This document shows positions 51,801-63,093 of a stretch of 64,000 bases of DNA, one piece after another (positions within the stretch are counted from its first letter, which is position 1; each line of letters starts with the position of its first letter). The position numbers and the translations under genes are program-made. The stretch lies in NCBI GenBank assembly GCA_037975125.1, contig CM075860.1, positions 19,041,093 to 19,105,092 of the forward strand, read 5' to 3'. The stretch comes from Latrodectus hesperus (Eukaryota > Arthropoda > Arachnida > Araneae > Theridiidae). The notes under the pieces were generated by a model, which worked only from the letters and a program-made list of their open reading frames with translations, did not search any database and was not told the DNA's origin.

Positions 51801-54800
51801 TAGATATGCTTAAGCATGTTCAAAAATCATATCTGATAATGATCTAACGTAAAACAGAGGGACATAGAATTTAACCAATTCTGAAGAGATAAGCTGATGT
51901 ATATAGATTTACCAAAACTGCAGCAATTTCTAGATATGCTTAAGCATATTCAAAAATCATATCTGATATTGATCGAACGTAAAACAGAGGGACATAGAAT
52001 TTAACCAATTCTGAAGAGATGAGCTGATATAATAGATTTTTCCACACCTGTAGCAATTTCTAAATAAGCTTCAGTATATTAAAGAAATCGCTTATAAATA
52101 TGATCTCACATATAACTGTGGGACAGACAATTTAACGAATTCTGTATAGCTTTCTCTACAACTGTTACAATATCTAAATAAGCTTCAGGATATTCAAAAA
52201 CCGCACCTGATTATGATCTTACGTATAAAGTTGGGACATAGAAAATAACTAATTCTAAGGCGATGATCTGTTGCAACAAATTTTTACACGGCTGCAGCAA
52301 TTTCTAAATAAGCTTGAGGATATGTAAGCTTATATAGAGATTCTTGTCGTTGTGTGAAAAGATTACTAAAGGGTCTAAAATTTGATTGGAATATGTTTAT
52401 TCAATATACTTTGTTAACAAAACATCGTAAAAATAGAATGGTAAAAACATGGTAAAATTAAAAATAGAATTCAGTGGGTTATATACATAGATAACATTAT
52501 AGGGTATAAAGTACCATTGACATACTTCAGAATGATAAAAACATCACATGTCATGATTGTTCTAAAATATTTCTAGCCAGACATTTGCACCAGGATGAAA
52601 ACATCATTCATTATCAGCTGCGTGCCTGCCGATAATGAATGACGTTTTCACACACACACACACACACAACCTCTGATTAATAAATTTCTACATACATAAA
52701 CAGAGATCTTCTGCACTAAATAAAAACATTATGAATGATGTCACTCTTCTTATTGCATGATTACTTCATACACTATTGGCTTGCTTCTTCCAGAATCAGA
52801 TTCAGTTCTTTTTGCATCGATTACATATTAATAATAGTATCAATATATAAAAATTTTACAAAATTCCGTCCATAAACAAATGTTCTTAATTTTTTTTAAT
52901 TCCGTCACTTAAATCGCATATGGATGAATAGTTAAGGAATTGGTTTCAAAATTTATATAGAATATGAATGAAATCGCTAAAAATATGAATGAAACCAGGG
53001 AAAATGTCACTATAAAAAATTTCATGTAAATACGCAAAATAAAAAAACACACAATGCAATCATAAAGACTTTAGGCTTATTCAAAATTTATTTTTAGCAC
53101 ACGAGAGCTAATAAAACCAGGACTTACAGTTAAAAGACAATTCCAAACATCTACAAGTAACCATGTCTAAGGTGGGATTCGAACCAACGAACTACAGAAC
53201 TGAAGCCAAGAACGCTTACCATTCAGTTTCCAGGTTAGCAATTATAATTACAGAAATAAAAATAGAAAATAGCTGCAAAATTGCTGAAGAAAATACAAAA
53301 TAATTATGCCAAAACTTGTTTAAATTATATTCAATATCACTTTAATTTAAAGTATAAGAGTACATTAACAAAAATACAGTTTATTTCTAAAAACTGGCTT
53401 AGCAGCGAATATTGGCATAAATTTTGACTGAGCTAACTCTCATTGGTTTAGAAATATGTTTTTGCTGAATTAAAACTTTTTGAACCTGCACAGAAAAAAT
53501 GAATGCTGTCAAGCATAATAGCATAATGAGCCGACATATATTTATGTCGTACTTAAAAGAGAAAACAATCCAAAAATTCCCATGCACGCATTTGAACAGA
53601 TATAAAATTACAAAATTCTTCTTTTCTGTTCAACAGAAGCGGGTGTTGCAATCGTAAGTTACCGTATCGAAAAACGTATTTTAATCCCTTGTTTAACGAA
53701 AGTTGAACTTATCATTGTACATTTTATTAGATTTTCTATCGAAGTGACATATAATTTTAAGTGTGTTCCTAAATGCTAAAAATCACACTCAAAATAGCTT
53801 GACTTACATTTTCACCCACTGCCGGCGTTTTGAAGGTTAGAATGTTAACCATTCAACTGCCAACATAGCCACACAAAAGAGCTGATTGATAAAGGAAAAC
53901 TGATACTTCATCACAAAGTATACTTTAACTTAAATTGAGAGAGATGCACCATGGAATAAACTTTTAAAAGAGAGGAGAAACATTGTTTTTTAACTTATAA
54001 GCAGTTTTACGAAAAAGAATCGCATACTTCTAACAATTCACAGAATGAAAAAAATTCGCGTGTAAAGTTTTGGATTATTATAAAAAAAACTTTCGTTACG
54101 GAATGTCACTACAACTATTATATTCGTAAATTAAGTGGCTGTCCATTGTATCAGAAAAATAGAAAAGCCTGTTTATGCTATGTAAATAAACAAAACAGAA
54201 TTCATATGCTATAAGATGAATCAAATATCTACATAATTCTATTCTGAACCAAATATCTGCACAATAAACATGTTTGAAATGAAAAATATCAAATATTTAT
54301 TAATTTAAATAATATTCGAAGAAAGTATTTTGAAATATTTCCTTTCAGTTTGCACTGGGAAAAACAATACATTTTATCTTTCCGTGCGAGTAGAATTAAG
54401 TGATATGAAAAGGCTGTTTTGGGGAATCAGAGATTTGAATATTAAACAAATTATCTTACTTACATAGAACATAAGAGTTGCTGTTCGATCTCCTGCCTCC
54501 AGTTCCATGGGGTGGACGTACTGCAACTATATAAAAACTTATTATTTATAATAAAATTATTGTTTCTTATAATAAAAATAATAATTTTCTAATCAGTAAA
54601 ATTCCTTTTTTGATATGAAGAAAATTTCTTTAAAAAGATAATATTAGTGTCATAAAAATGTATGAATAATTGCATTAATGTTAAATGTCTGGGGAAAATA
54701 TGACTTGACATTGAGATTGATATATACACAGGGATTTATACCATAATTTAAATAATAATTGACATTTATGATTTAATAAGGATTCACTAGAACAACTCAA

Positions 54801-57800
54801 TTGAAAATCTTAACATCAAGTCCATTTTAACTCAGTGAACGAAATGTCGTGACTTAATAATGAGCAAAATCTTAAAACTAATGTTTAAAAACGATTTATT
54901 CCAGTTATAATAATTATTTATAAAATTAGAAATTATGTAAATAAGCGAAAATTCAAGAAAGTATAATGCAATGAAATTCTAAATTGCCCCTAATTTATTT
55001 AAATTCTCGCATTACACCTTTTCAGGCAAACTATTTTTACTTGTTTGCTCAGTTCGCATCAAAAAAATTTTTTTCACTATCGTGCTGCCATCTTTCAGAA
55101 GTTTATCAAAACAAATGATTTTAGTCTACATTTTCCAAAGGTTTTATTTAAAAACACTTATTGATCACATGATCATAACCATTAATATAATAATAATTTA
55201 TAAAAGCAAGTAATGATAATAATTTACAAAAGCAAGTATATAACAAAATTAGAAGTTAAGAATGTGGAAATCTAATTTTAAATAATACTCGTAGATGCAA
55301 AATATGAAAAGGTATACAGGTATTATAAGAAAAAACTCATTAATTTCATTACACACATATATCTATATATATTATTAGAATTATTCTCGTTTCACGTTTC
55401 AAAAATTAGAAAATACAATAAATAAATTTAAAAAATTCATCAAAATATAAGTTTTAAAATCAACAATCGTATTAATATTTTTTATAATATTGTTCTCACT
55501 AAAATATTTATGTAACAAATTAGTTATCTGTTAATCTTTTTTAAATACTTCCAATATTTCTCTAATGATTATCAGATTTGTTATGGAAAAAAATTTCCTT
55601 GTTTATGTTAAATGTAAATCATAACGTAAATAAGTAAATATGAACTACAAGTTTCTTGTTTCGTTAAAAAGGAATGTAATTTAATTGTGCAGCAAAATAA
55701 TAAAAAGAATGGTTAATATTTTAAATACTCAACAAGATTAACAAGAACCTTAAATAACTTATAAGATTATGAAATCAATTTTATAATGATTTCAGAAAGA
55801 ACTTGCCAATACACTTTACTCCTCGTTAAAAAATAAATAACTATAAGATCTATAAATTTTTAACGCTACAAGAAGTTTAAAATTTATCAGAAAGAATATT
55901 TAAAGAGAAAATCGTGTTAACCAAAACATGTTTTAAACATTACATCGTAAACGAAGCTATCACAGCTGGGAAATCACATGACCATAGCTTTCCTCAGCAA
56001 GCAAACTAGCGACACATCGGGCTTAGAGTTGGTGACATTGGTTAACAGATGAAAACACTGGTTATCTAGGAACACAAATTTGTTGAAGTAATTACTAAAA
56101 CTCGCGATTCATCTGATTTACTGTAGAGTGTTGACCAACCTTTGTCCATTCGCGGACATATTTTGAAAGCAAAAATTTAAAACCAACCATATTCAAGATG
56201 CTTTTCGGTCAACAATAGATGGCGCTGTTTTCATTTAATTTTCTTTTGGTGCATGTATATACATTTGAGAATTTTTATACCTTTTTAAATACGCAAAAAA
56301 TAGTAGACATAATTTCTTATTTATTTTTTTTATTTATTTTTTTTTTTTTTTTTTTTGAAATTAAAGATAAGTATTTTTTTTTTGTTCATTTAAAATAAAT
56401 TAACAGTTATTCCATTATAGATTTTTATGTGATAAATTTTTAGATAGAAATATTAAAAAAAGTTTCCTTTTTAAAAATTGTCTCAGCTTTGAATTTGAAA
56501 AACATTTTTATCACAAACTTCTAAATACATTATTGAAATGTAGTAATTTTAGTCTTTTTAATTTACCAACATAAAAACCCATTTTAAATCCTCAAATAAC
56601 AAAAGGTATAAAATACTTGCATAATCATTTAATGGTAACCGGTAAATAATGGGAAAGCAATACAGAGAATTTTACAATTAAACTGTGATAGGCTTCATTA
56701 TTAAATATACAGTAAAAGTCATATTTAATGTAAAACAAATACCTGATAATAAATGTGAAGGCTGGCACATTGCTTGTTTTCACCCAGTTTATTATGCTCC
56801 GGTACATTTGTCGTTAAAGACAAATTCATACAACCATTAAGTGTTTATTTGTAATTTTCGATTTAAATTTTGTCTTTATAGTACTCAATCATCTTTATAG
56901 TACTTACGTACATATAATTGTTATTATAGTACTGACATAGTACTTAATCGGGCTGTCGAGCACAAGGTTAGGCACCCCTGACCTAGAGTATGATCATTGG
57001 ATTTTGTGCCATGAATAGCAGTATTTCGAAAGCTGCAATACCTATACCTGTCATTAAAGTGTAAAGGGGTGTTACACCTGTAAAGGCCCCAAGAAACCTG
57101 CCTTCACTGTTGCAAGTGATAAATATCACTTGCGATTGTATATGAAGACTAGCCAACATACTGTATTAAACATCGGATGTATTCGGAAAACCTCAGATTT
57201 GTACCTAAGACTGCAAACTTTAACATGTATGAGGCTCCGAAGTATTTAAATCTGAATGCAATAGCGGGTGATCATAATATTGACGCTTGATGTAGCATTT
57301 TGATCAGTTTGCGAAAAAGAAATATTTTATATACTTACCTCTTCAGAATCCTTATCCACCAACAAATAATCGAAGTGCGGCGTATAATGTCCTCCCATGC
57401 CATAGTTGGCGATCTGAAATAAATAATTGTATAAACTTAACTTTGCATCAAATGAGCTCTGACCGATGAAATTCTCCTTTTTTTATTTTTAATCAATTTT
57501 TAATCTTCTACAAAACTCAACAATGCAAGTATAAATACTGTATATGCTTTTACTACAATAAATGCTCATTATATTGTAAATATATATGTGTGCGTCTGTA
57601 TACAGTCTGCTCAAAAACTGTATTTATGTATCTATATACTGTTTAGTGAAAGTTAAAAATCTATATGCCCTCAAACATTTTGAGTAGAACTAATTTGAAC
57701 AAAACCTAGAATAAATATTAGTATAGTTGATCTATAGTTTGAACTAGTATAGCTCATAACAACAATAATTTGCTTGCGTCGAACTTTGATTCTGTAGCAT

Positions 57801-60800
57801 TGAATTTTCATAAAAATTTTTATTTAACGTATCCAATCAATTTTTAACATCATTTGATGCTTTAAAAGCTGTGATTTGTGTTTGTCAAACAGAAAGAATA
57901 GTGTAAAAAATATCAATTAGGTAAGATCTATCAATTTGATTGTGAATCATTGAACGGCTTATATGAAATCAATGTTTACTAACCATTTAAGAATTTGAAA
58001 TGAATATTTCTTTTTTTACATGTAAAATTTTTTTATAATTTCTTTAACAAACAAAAACTTATAAGAATATTTTTCTTGTTATAAAACTATATATAACTCA
58101 TTAAATGACTTAGTATTTATTTAAAGTTAAAATAAGTTTGAAAAAAATAAAACAAAAAACTTGCAATTTTATAGTAAATACTCCTATGCGAAAAATTATT
58201 AACAATTTTGCTGTAATGGTTATTATTTTTTGAGAATTGTTAAGTATTTATGCTTAGAAATGTCTGGTTTCTTGATACAAATTGATAATATGATATATTC
58301 TACCATCTTTTTTTATTTCTTCATCAAAATATCTTATATTAACGGACATTACTTTCTTCACATAAATACAAAAATAAAATATCCAGAGAATCTAGATTAT
58401 CTAACTGATTTTCTATACAAAGTAGACATACATAGTATACAGAAATACTGAGTTTCTATATAAAATTGCAAAAGTCCTATGCAAAAATTGAGTTGAAATC
58501 CAACATAAGCCGCTTTTACATCCATATGCCTATTCTAATGTGAAATGATTATATTGGTATCCAATAAATATTCATTTATTCGCAGATAGTACATACATAC
58601 ACAAACAGAATACACACATACACATAGATGCATACATATGTACGTAGGTATGTGTATGTGTACATATATATACATCATATATCTTTCAAAATTCTAGAAA
58701 TTAACATGAAACATTTGCAAAATAATTAGTTTCTCATATCAAGATAATAAAATGCAATACATCACAGTCTTTTTGTTCTTAAATTATGTACGGAATATAT
58801 CAAAGCAAATTTAACATTAAAATATTGCATATATTTCATGCCATTGTCACATTAGAATAGTTAATATATCATAACACTCTGTTACATTATCTAACTTAAA
58901 TGTATCATTAAATACTTAATCTTGCAGGTGAAAATAATTTGCTAGTTTAACCAATTTTTATAATATGTACCTGAACAATTTCAGCGTGCTTCTGATCAAC
59001 ATCAGTGGACAGTCCGGTGACTGCTTCGACCAAACGATATACTTTTGCCATCAGAGGGTGATCGGTTGGTCCCACCCACGCATTCTGGCTCGTTCTGCTC
59101 ACAGAGACGACTTCGCTGCCCTTACTCGCTTGTACCATCGATCTTGCCAACTATTGAAACAAATGGAAAGATTTGATTCCAAATTCCAAACAGATCAGCA
59201 ACATGTTTGAAAAAATAAAAAACCTAGTTTGTAAAAATTAATTTAAAAGTTTGGAAGCCCAAATAACTAATAATTTTACAGTTAGTCATAGCAATACTAG
59301 TTCGCTGGTTATAAAATTGGAAATGTAATTCAGAAATCGAATGCCATTTACCGATAGTATAATTCAACTATCTCATCTCAATTTAATTATTAACACACAC
59401 ACACACGTCTAGATGTGGTTTATATAAAAAGTACCATTATATCACCATATCTCAAATATATAAGTATAGTTCCTTTTTATTTCATTTTCAATTATTTTTA
59501 CACATAACTTATAATGCATACATTTTTAATTCATATTATACTCTGAGCCTTTTAGATCATAATGGAAAAATGTTTCATCGTTGAAAATTTGTTTTAAATA
59601 TTCGGAAAATTTTCAGTATATATATATATATATATATATATTTGTGGAAATTTCAATTTATCTTTTGTTTTACTGTGCAAGTGAAAAGAATCATGTTTTG
59701 CACAGCTCTTTATATACCATAGTTGATTATTAATAATATTCGACTTACACAGAATTTAAATAATAAGAAATAAAATACCTCATTTCAAGTAACAAATTTC
59801 TCATTAAGTATAATTAAAGAAAACACAATTCATATATATTGTTATGATTATCAAGTTTTCTGAAATTATTGCAGGCATTTATTCACTCCGTCATCTAAAC
59901 CACAACATCTGTTAAAATGAATATTAAACATTTTTCAAATTTGGAATAACATAATTATTATTTCATAATTACGGAATTTATAAATTGTTAGCTTTAACTT
60001 TGAGTATAAGCCGACCAATTCCTAAGAGGTTAGCGTTCCTGACTCCTGAACTGTGGGTTTCGGGTTCGAATCCCGGTTCGGGCATGGATGTTACTTTCTT
60101 TCTCAGTTCTCTCTGTGTTTCTCTGTCCTTTCTTCTGTGACGATGTATTAATGTGGCCTACCCTATAAACGGGTTTGTGGTGGTATGGCGCGGGCAACGC
60201 TACTCGCCTCCGTGACTTGGTTCACAGGTGCCCGCTGGGTAACGACAAATGAGTAGCAGTTTCTGGCCTTGTTGTGGTACAGGGTTCGTCACCCAGGTAC
60301 CCACCGTTAGAAAAGAATTGAGTATGAAGTACAACCTAAATGCAAAATTCACTTCCTTATGAAACACCTTTTAAAATACTTATTCTATAACGATATTGCA
60401 TAACCATTATTGATTTGTTTTAAGAAACTTAACAATTGAAACGCTTTCTCCTCAGAGTTAGGAGATATTTTCTTCGCTCTGCAATGATTGACATAAAATT
60501 CACATCATTATTTGTTATGTTATTAAGTATATTTAAGTTATTTTTCAAGAAAAAACTACATTTTCATTTCCTGCTATAAAATATTATCTTTTAATAAATT
60601 GTATAATTTGGCAATGTTTGTCCCATAAAAGGTCCTTTTTGGTGTGTGAGGGCTATATTTTATAGATGACTCAGTTGAGTTCATGCAGTACATTGTCTCT
60701 CGCACTTATTACCATCTTTATTTTATAATACCAACTTTATAAAATAGGCAGCTGAATCATTAGTATTATGGCCTTTATTCGATAGTTTATGGGTTCGATT

Positions 60801-61901
60801 CCCAAAGCTGACATGCATATTTGTAGTAAATTTTTTTTTATCCTACGCCCTCCTCAGCATCTCTGCCATTAATTGACGAGCAGCCCAATAAAAAGATGAA
60901 CAAGTACAAAAAGAAGAATAAAGTCCTTTAGTAGCCTCAAAAGAGTTGTCAGTCATAAAGTTTAAAACTTCAAGTGCAGTTCTTGAAGTGAGCAGCAACC
61001 ATATCATCATGATTGCACAACGGACAACGAGCAGAGTCCATTACACTTATTCGATGCAGATGCCTTTGTAGAGAGTCATGTCCAGTTGTCACCCGCAAAC
61101 AAGCGATTCCAACAGCTCTGTGCTAAGGAGCCAGGGATTTTATTGTTCCCATCAAGAAGAGTTTTCCATTGTCTGTCCATAGCCGCATCAACATAAAGGT
61201 AAACTCTGTCGTCCTTTATTTTACTGAAAATTACACTTTTGATGTTACGTAAAGGCAAAGGTGGTATTTCGACTGGATCATAAGGTAACCAGCTTTCGGA
61301 AGTCTGTCTGCCTGTTCATTTCCAAAAACATCGCAGTGGCTCGGGATCCATTGAAGAGCAATGCGGTCCTTGATTTCAATGAGCTCGTGCAGCTTCATTC
61401 TGAAAGAGTAGACTAGTACATTATTATTAAAATTTAAATTAGTAAGCCTGTGAATTAACACAATTCGTAGTAATTTAGAATCCACTTTCAATTGTAGACT
61501 TCATACTCATAAGCTAATCTTCTTTCTCGTAAGGGAAAAATAAATGTAGACTCATAATCAGCAGCTGTGATTGTTTCTAGAGACATTTCATTTAAATGGT
61601 ATTTATAGTTTTGGAATAAATATAGAGTTAAGAATATATTACGATGGTTTGGGTTTATCTAAATGCTTACAGTTAACAATGAATATCTTCATTTATACTA
61701 TTTTTCCAAAAAGGACTCGGGTCTTACTTTAGGCTCAGCTATTTGCCTGAGCGTCTCAGTCTGTGCATCAGTAAGAAGACCATGAAATTGGACGACATAG
61801 GGATTCAAACCTCGTTCCTCAACTCTCAGTGGTTGCAACAAAAGATATGGATGACCTCGATTGTCCAGATGACAAGTTAGTTTTGATTCTTCACTTTGGG
61901 T
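45776..61901 (-). CDS. P4HA: Collagen prolyl 4-hydroxylase alpha subunit, 3' half of gene (seven exons)
   Basis: Family role: in the endoplasmic reticulum, prolyl 4-hydroxylase converts collagen-type prolines to 4-hydroxyproline using Fe(II), 2-oxoglutarate, O2 and ascorbate, with protein disulfide isomerase as beta subunit. Exons 61901-61728, 59150-58971, 57413-57339, 54520-54464, 51005-50937, 49066-48970 and 45846-45776 join to 240 codons plus a stop. All boundaries have GT/AG. The introns are phase 0 except the last, which is phase 1. The product covers the catalytic domain: HFD gives the first iron His and Asp, [13 protein letters not shown] gives the distal His and the Lys for 2-oxoglutarate, and the end [11 protein letters not shown] matches the family C-terminus. 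N-terminal and peptide-binding exons must lie right of 64000. Arthropods have several paralogues, so one-to-one orthology is not claimed. Confidence 0.95.
47115..47305 (-). mobile_element. SINE family E copy in last P4HA intron
   Basis: Close match to 22286-22465: on the minus strand GCCGAACTGGCAGCCGAATG then GTGGGTTTGAATCACACC, TGTAGTGGTTCGGAATCCAC and CAAACCAAACC. Confidence 0.75.
47735..47985 (-). repeat. Dispersed repeat, copy 2 of an unnamed family (intronic)
   Basis: The reverse complement matches 3326-3570 over about 240 bases, including GATGGATTTGGCGAAATTAG and CATTTCACAATTGGTGACA. It lies in the last intron of the P4HA gene. Confidence 0.6.
48590..48868 (-). mobile_element. SINE family B copy in last P4HA intron
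   Basis: The body and head match 12087-12378. The flanks CATCTTAAT (about 48564) and CGTCTTAAT (about 48872) suggest a diverged target duplication. It ends about 100 bases from the 97-bp coding exon at 48970. Confidence 0.85.
48970..49066 (-). CDS. P4HA: P4HA exon with distal iron His and 2-oxoglutarate Lys
   Basis: 97 bases, acceptor AAATTTAG, donor GGG|GTAAGA. Encodes [16 protein letters not shown] then [16 protein letters not shown], plus one base of the next codon. His of LHG is the third iron ligand, and Lys of SKW binds the 2-oxoglutarate carboxylate by family knowledge. Confidence 0.95.
50049..50150. repeat. Nested palindromes of an ATTCTTCATCCCTTTTAT module
   Basis: ATTCTTCATCCCTTTTAT appears at both ends in direct orientation (about 50049 and 50133), with the inverted form ATAAAAGGATGAAGCAAT in between (about 50075). 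GGATGAAGAATTGCTTCATC adds another palindrome. Several alternative hairpins can form. It lies in a P4HA intron. Confidence 0.7.
50575..50790 (-). mobile_element. SINE family D, 3' part, in P4HA intron
   Basis: The reverse complement reads GACCTACCCCTCCAGATCA-like sequence (CCCCTCCAGATCAATGTCAA), GAGTGGATTCTCTGGTGGTG, and GAGCAAAGTTGTACTTTCAC. It is shared with 62640-62845 and 63094-63450. The head is not preserved. It ends 146 bases from the coding exon at 50937. Confidence 0.7.
50937..51005 (-). CDS. P4HA: P4HA exon (GGATVFP segment)
   Basis: 69 bases, phase 0 at both ends, acceptor TTACTTGCAG, donor AAG|GTAAAA. Encodes [20 protein letters not shown] then PRK. The GGATVFP beta-strand motif is characteristic of P4HA catalytic domains. 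Confidence 0.95.
51175..52325 (+). repeat. 130-bp tandem repeat, about nine units, in P4HA intron
   Basis: GACATAGAATTTAACCAATT recurs at 51341, 51471, 51601, 51731, 51861 and 51991, a constant spacing of exactly 130 bases. Degenerate units continue on both sides (from about 51175, and to about 52325). Each unit has GATTTTCCAAAACTGCAGCA and AATGATCTAACGTAAAACAG. It starts about 170 bases from the exon at 50937-51005. The absence of length drift in the central units suggests recent homogenisation. Confidence 0.92.
52597..52669. repeat. 22-bp hairpin followed by (CA)n
   Basis: Arms at 52597-52618 and 52628-52649 pair at 20 of 22 positions around the nine-base loop TGCGTGCCT; the left arm begins GAAAACATCATTCATTATC. 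A (CA)n tract follows to 52669. It lies within the same intron as the 130-bp array. Confidence 0.75.
53085..53245 (-). mobile_element. SINE family E copy, degraded
   Basis: The minus strand reads GCTAACCTGGAAACTGAATG, then GTTGGTTCGAATCCCACC, then GATGTTTGGAATTGTC. This is the same order as the better-preserved family E copies. Confidence 0.6.
53805..53872 (-). mobile_element. SINE family E head remnant
   Basis: The minus strand GGCTATGTTGGCAGTTGAAT followed by GGTTAACATTCTAACC matches the A-box half of the family E head. The B box is lost. Confidence 0.35.
54464..54520 (-). CDS. P4HA: P4HA exon (57 bp)
   Basis: 19 codons, phase 0, acceptor TAGTTGCAG, donor TAT|GTAAGT. Encodes [19 protein letters not shown], matching the GxRxATxLFY strand between the HxD motif and GGATVFP. 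Confidence 0.93.
56126..56980. mobile_element. Probable hAT-type non-autonomous element in P4HA intron
   Basis: The left end GAGTGTTGACCAACCTTTG and the right end, reversed as CAGGGGTGCCTAACCTTGTG, are imperfect inverted repeats of the kind common in hAT elements. The interior is AT-rich with long T runs and no transposase. I could not fix the 8-bp target duplication with confidence. Confidence 0.45.
57339..57413 (-). CDS. P4HA: P4HA exon with the HxD iron-binding motif
   Basis: 25 codons, phase 0, acceptor TTATTTCAG, donor GAG|GTAAGT. Encodes [20 protein letters not shown] then KDSEE. NYG.GG.Y.PHFD is the signature with the first His and Asp ligands of the iron. Confidence 0.96.
58590..58680. 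repeat. Mixed CATA/CACA/GTAT microsatellite
   Basis: CATACATACACAAACAG, ACACACATACACATAG, then GTATGTGTATGTGTACAT: the two halves are roughly complementary and could fold back. It is about 290 bases from the end of the exon at 58971. Confidence 0.7.
58971..59150 (-). CDS. P4HA: P4HA exon, start of catalytic domain
   Basis: 180 bases, 60 codons, phase 0. Acceptor TTTCAATAG, donor CAG|GTACAT. Encodes [20 protein letters not shown] through SQNAWVG, and ends [16 protein letters not shown]. It matches the R(V/T)S.(S/N)AWL segment and the DLTGL helix before NYG.GG. Confidence 0.95.
59617..59641. repeat. Short (TA)n tract
   Basis: TA dinucleotides over about 25 bases in the first intron of the window. 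A (CA)n run of about 16 bases lies at 59392-59407. Confidence 0.9.
60008..60317 (+). mobile_element. SINE family B copy in P4HA intron, plus orientation
   Basis: Head GCCGACCAATTCCTAAGAGG, B box CGGGTTCGAATCCCGGTTCG, body CCTACCCTATAAACGGGTTT and GACTTGGTTCACAGGTGCCC, end GTACCCACCGTTAG. The flanks TTGAGTAT at 60000-60007 and 60318-60325 are an 8-bp target duplication. This copy is antisense to the host gene. Confidence 0.9.
60745..60830 (+). mobile_element. SINE family E head fragment
   Basis: GGCAGCTGAATCATTAGTAT, then TTATGGGTTCGATTCCCAAA, then ACATGCATATTTGTAGT fits the family E head and start of body. It abuts the poly-A end of the neighbouring LINE remnant. Confidence 0.5.
60831..61480 (-). 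pseudogene. 3' end of a non-LTR retrotransposon (RNase H and C-terminal zinc motif)
   Basis: On the minus strand, [20 protein letters not shown] is the RNase H segment with the conserved His and Asp (QWIPSH...GNExAD). [25 protein letters not shown] and then, after a frameshift near 61105, [20 protein letters not shown] and [17 protein letters not shown] follow, the last being a C-terminal Cys/His motif. A 3' untranslated stretch ends in poly-A at 60831-60839. The reverse transcriptase is missing because of 5' truncation. It lies in a P4HA intron in the sense orientation. Confidence 0.85.
61728..61901 (-). CDS. P4HA: P4HA exon, linker into the catalytic domain (most 5' in window)
   Basis: 174 bases, 58 codons, phase 0. 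Acceptor TGTTTTACAG, donor AAA|GTAAGA. Encodes [20 protein letters not shown], then LLQPLRVEE, then [20 protein letters not shown] and EPK. It corresponds to the LxCRY...P..(I/L)..PFK.E linker and the FHD.(I/L)SD helix of the family. I found no further upstream exon before 64000, although a small one could be missed. Confidence 0.93.
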
Positions 61902-62639
61902 CTGTAAAACAAAATATGGAACACAATAAAAATGAATGAAAATTAATGGCTAATATAAATAAACAAAATAGAAATATTTAATATAAATAAACAAAATAGA
62001 AATATATAATATATTAACTCTATAAGATATTAAGGAAATACAGAATAAATAACTTTTCATGTAAACGAAACAAATTTTGTTCCTGAAAAATTTGCTAGAT
62101 TTATTAATTTCGCTACCTCAATAAACAAAAAAGAAATATCTAATGGAATAACTCTATAAGATATTAAAGAAATACAGAATAAATATTTTACATTGTAAGT
62201 AGAAACAATTTTTTGTTCCTGAAAAATTAGCTAGATTTATTACATTGATACATTGATGTTTATTTCAAAATTTCTTCTTTTTAAAATAGTTTTACATAGT
62301 GTTTTTGAATATTGATTTCATTTCTTTGTTTTTATTTTTTAAAAATTACACTCTTTTAAATTATATTTTTGTATTGATACATAATCAGATACCCTGAAAA
62401 TTTCTCAATCAATTAAGCGCGGAAATTTAATAAATTCATTTCGCATTTTCGAAACTTAAACTTCATTTATTCCAAGTTTCAGCTTTCCTTTAAAGGAGTT
62501 TTTCAAATTCTCTCATCTTATTTGAAATAAAGTTTAAGATACTATAACTAGTTATGATATTTTTCGAACTGTGTTTCTTTCTGTTTATTGAAAATGCTTT
62601 AGACTCGCATATTTTAAGTAAGGTTAAAAGACTAAGTCT

Positions 62640-62845
62640 GCGTCTGAGTTGACACCCTCTTCTACCTCTCTCTCCAGATCAATGTTAAAATTAAAGGAGT
62701 GGGACCTCTGGTGGCGCCATCTATCGGAGAAGTTTAGAGCAAAATCGTACTTTCACCTTTGTGATGCTCTGATTACTGATTTAAATTCCTGTAGCCAACG
62801 TCATAGCGAGCTTAGCTTGTCCAAGTATCATGAGTAACAACAACA
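62640..62845 (+). mobile_element. SINE family D, 3' part
   Basis: CTCTCTCCAGATCAATGTTA, GTGGCGCCATCTATCGGAGA, GAGCAAAATCGTACTTTCAC, CATAGCGAGCTTAGCTTGTC, and tail AGTAACAACAACA. The head is absent. Confidence 0.75.
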
Positions 62846-63093
62846 TATAATTTTAACAGAGAAGAGACATTGAATTTTATAGAACTTTTAGAGTGTTAAT
62901 AGGCTTTTTTCCCTACGATGGTTTCCAACTAGATTAGATTAGGAACTCGGTAAATTCTTGACAGTTTCCATAAAGCCCATGATGGCTTCTTTTTGATTTC
63001 GAGAAACATATTGTTTAACAGCAGAAGGCTGTTGAAAGGTATTTGAATACATGCCGAAACATGCTATCTGAAAAACTTTTCATGGATAATGAT

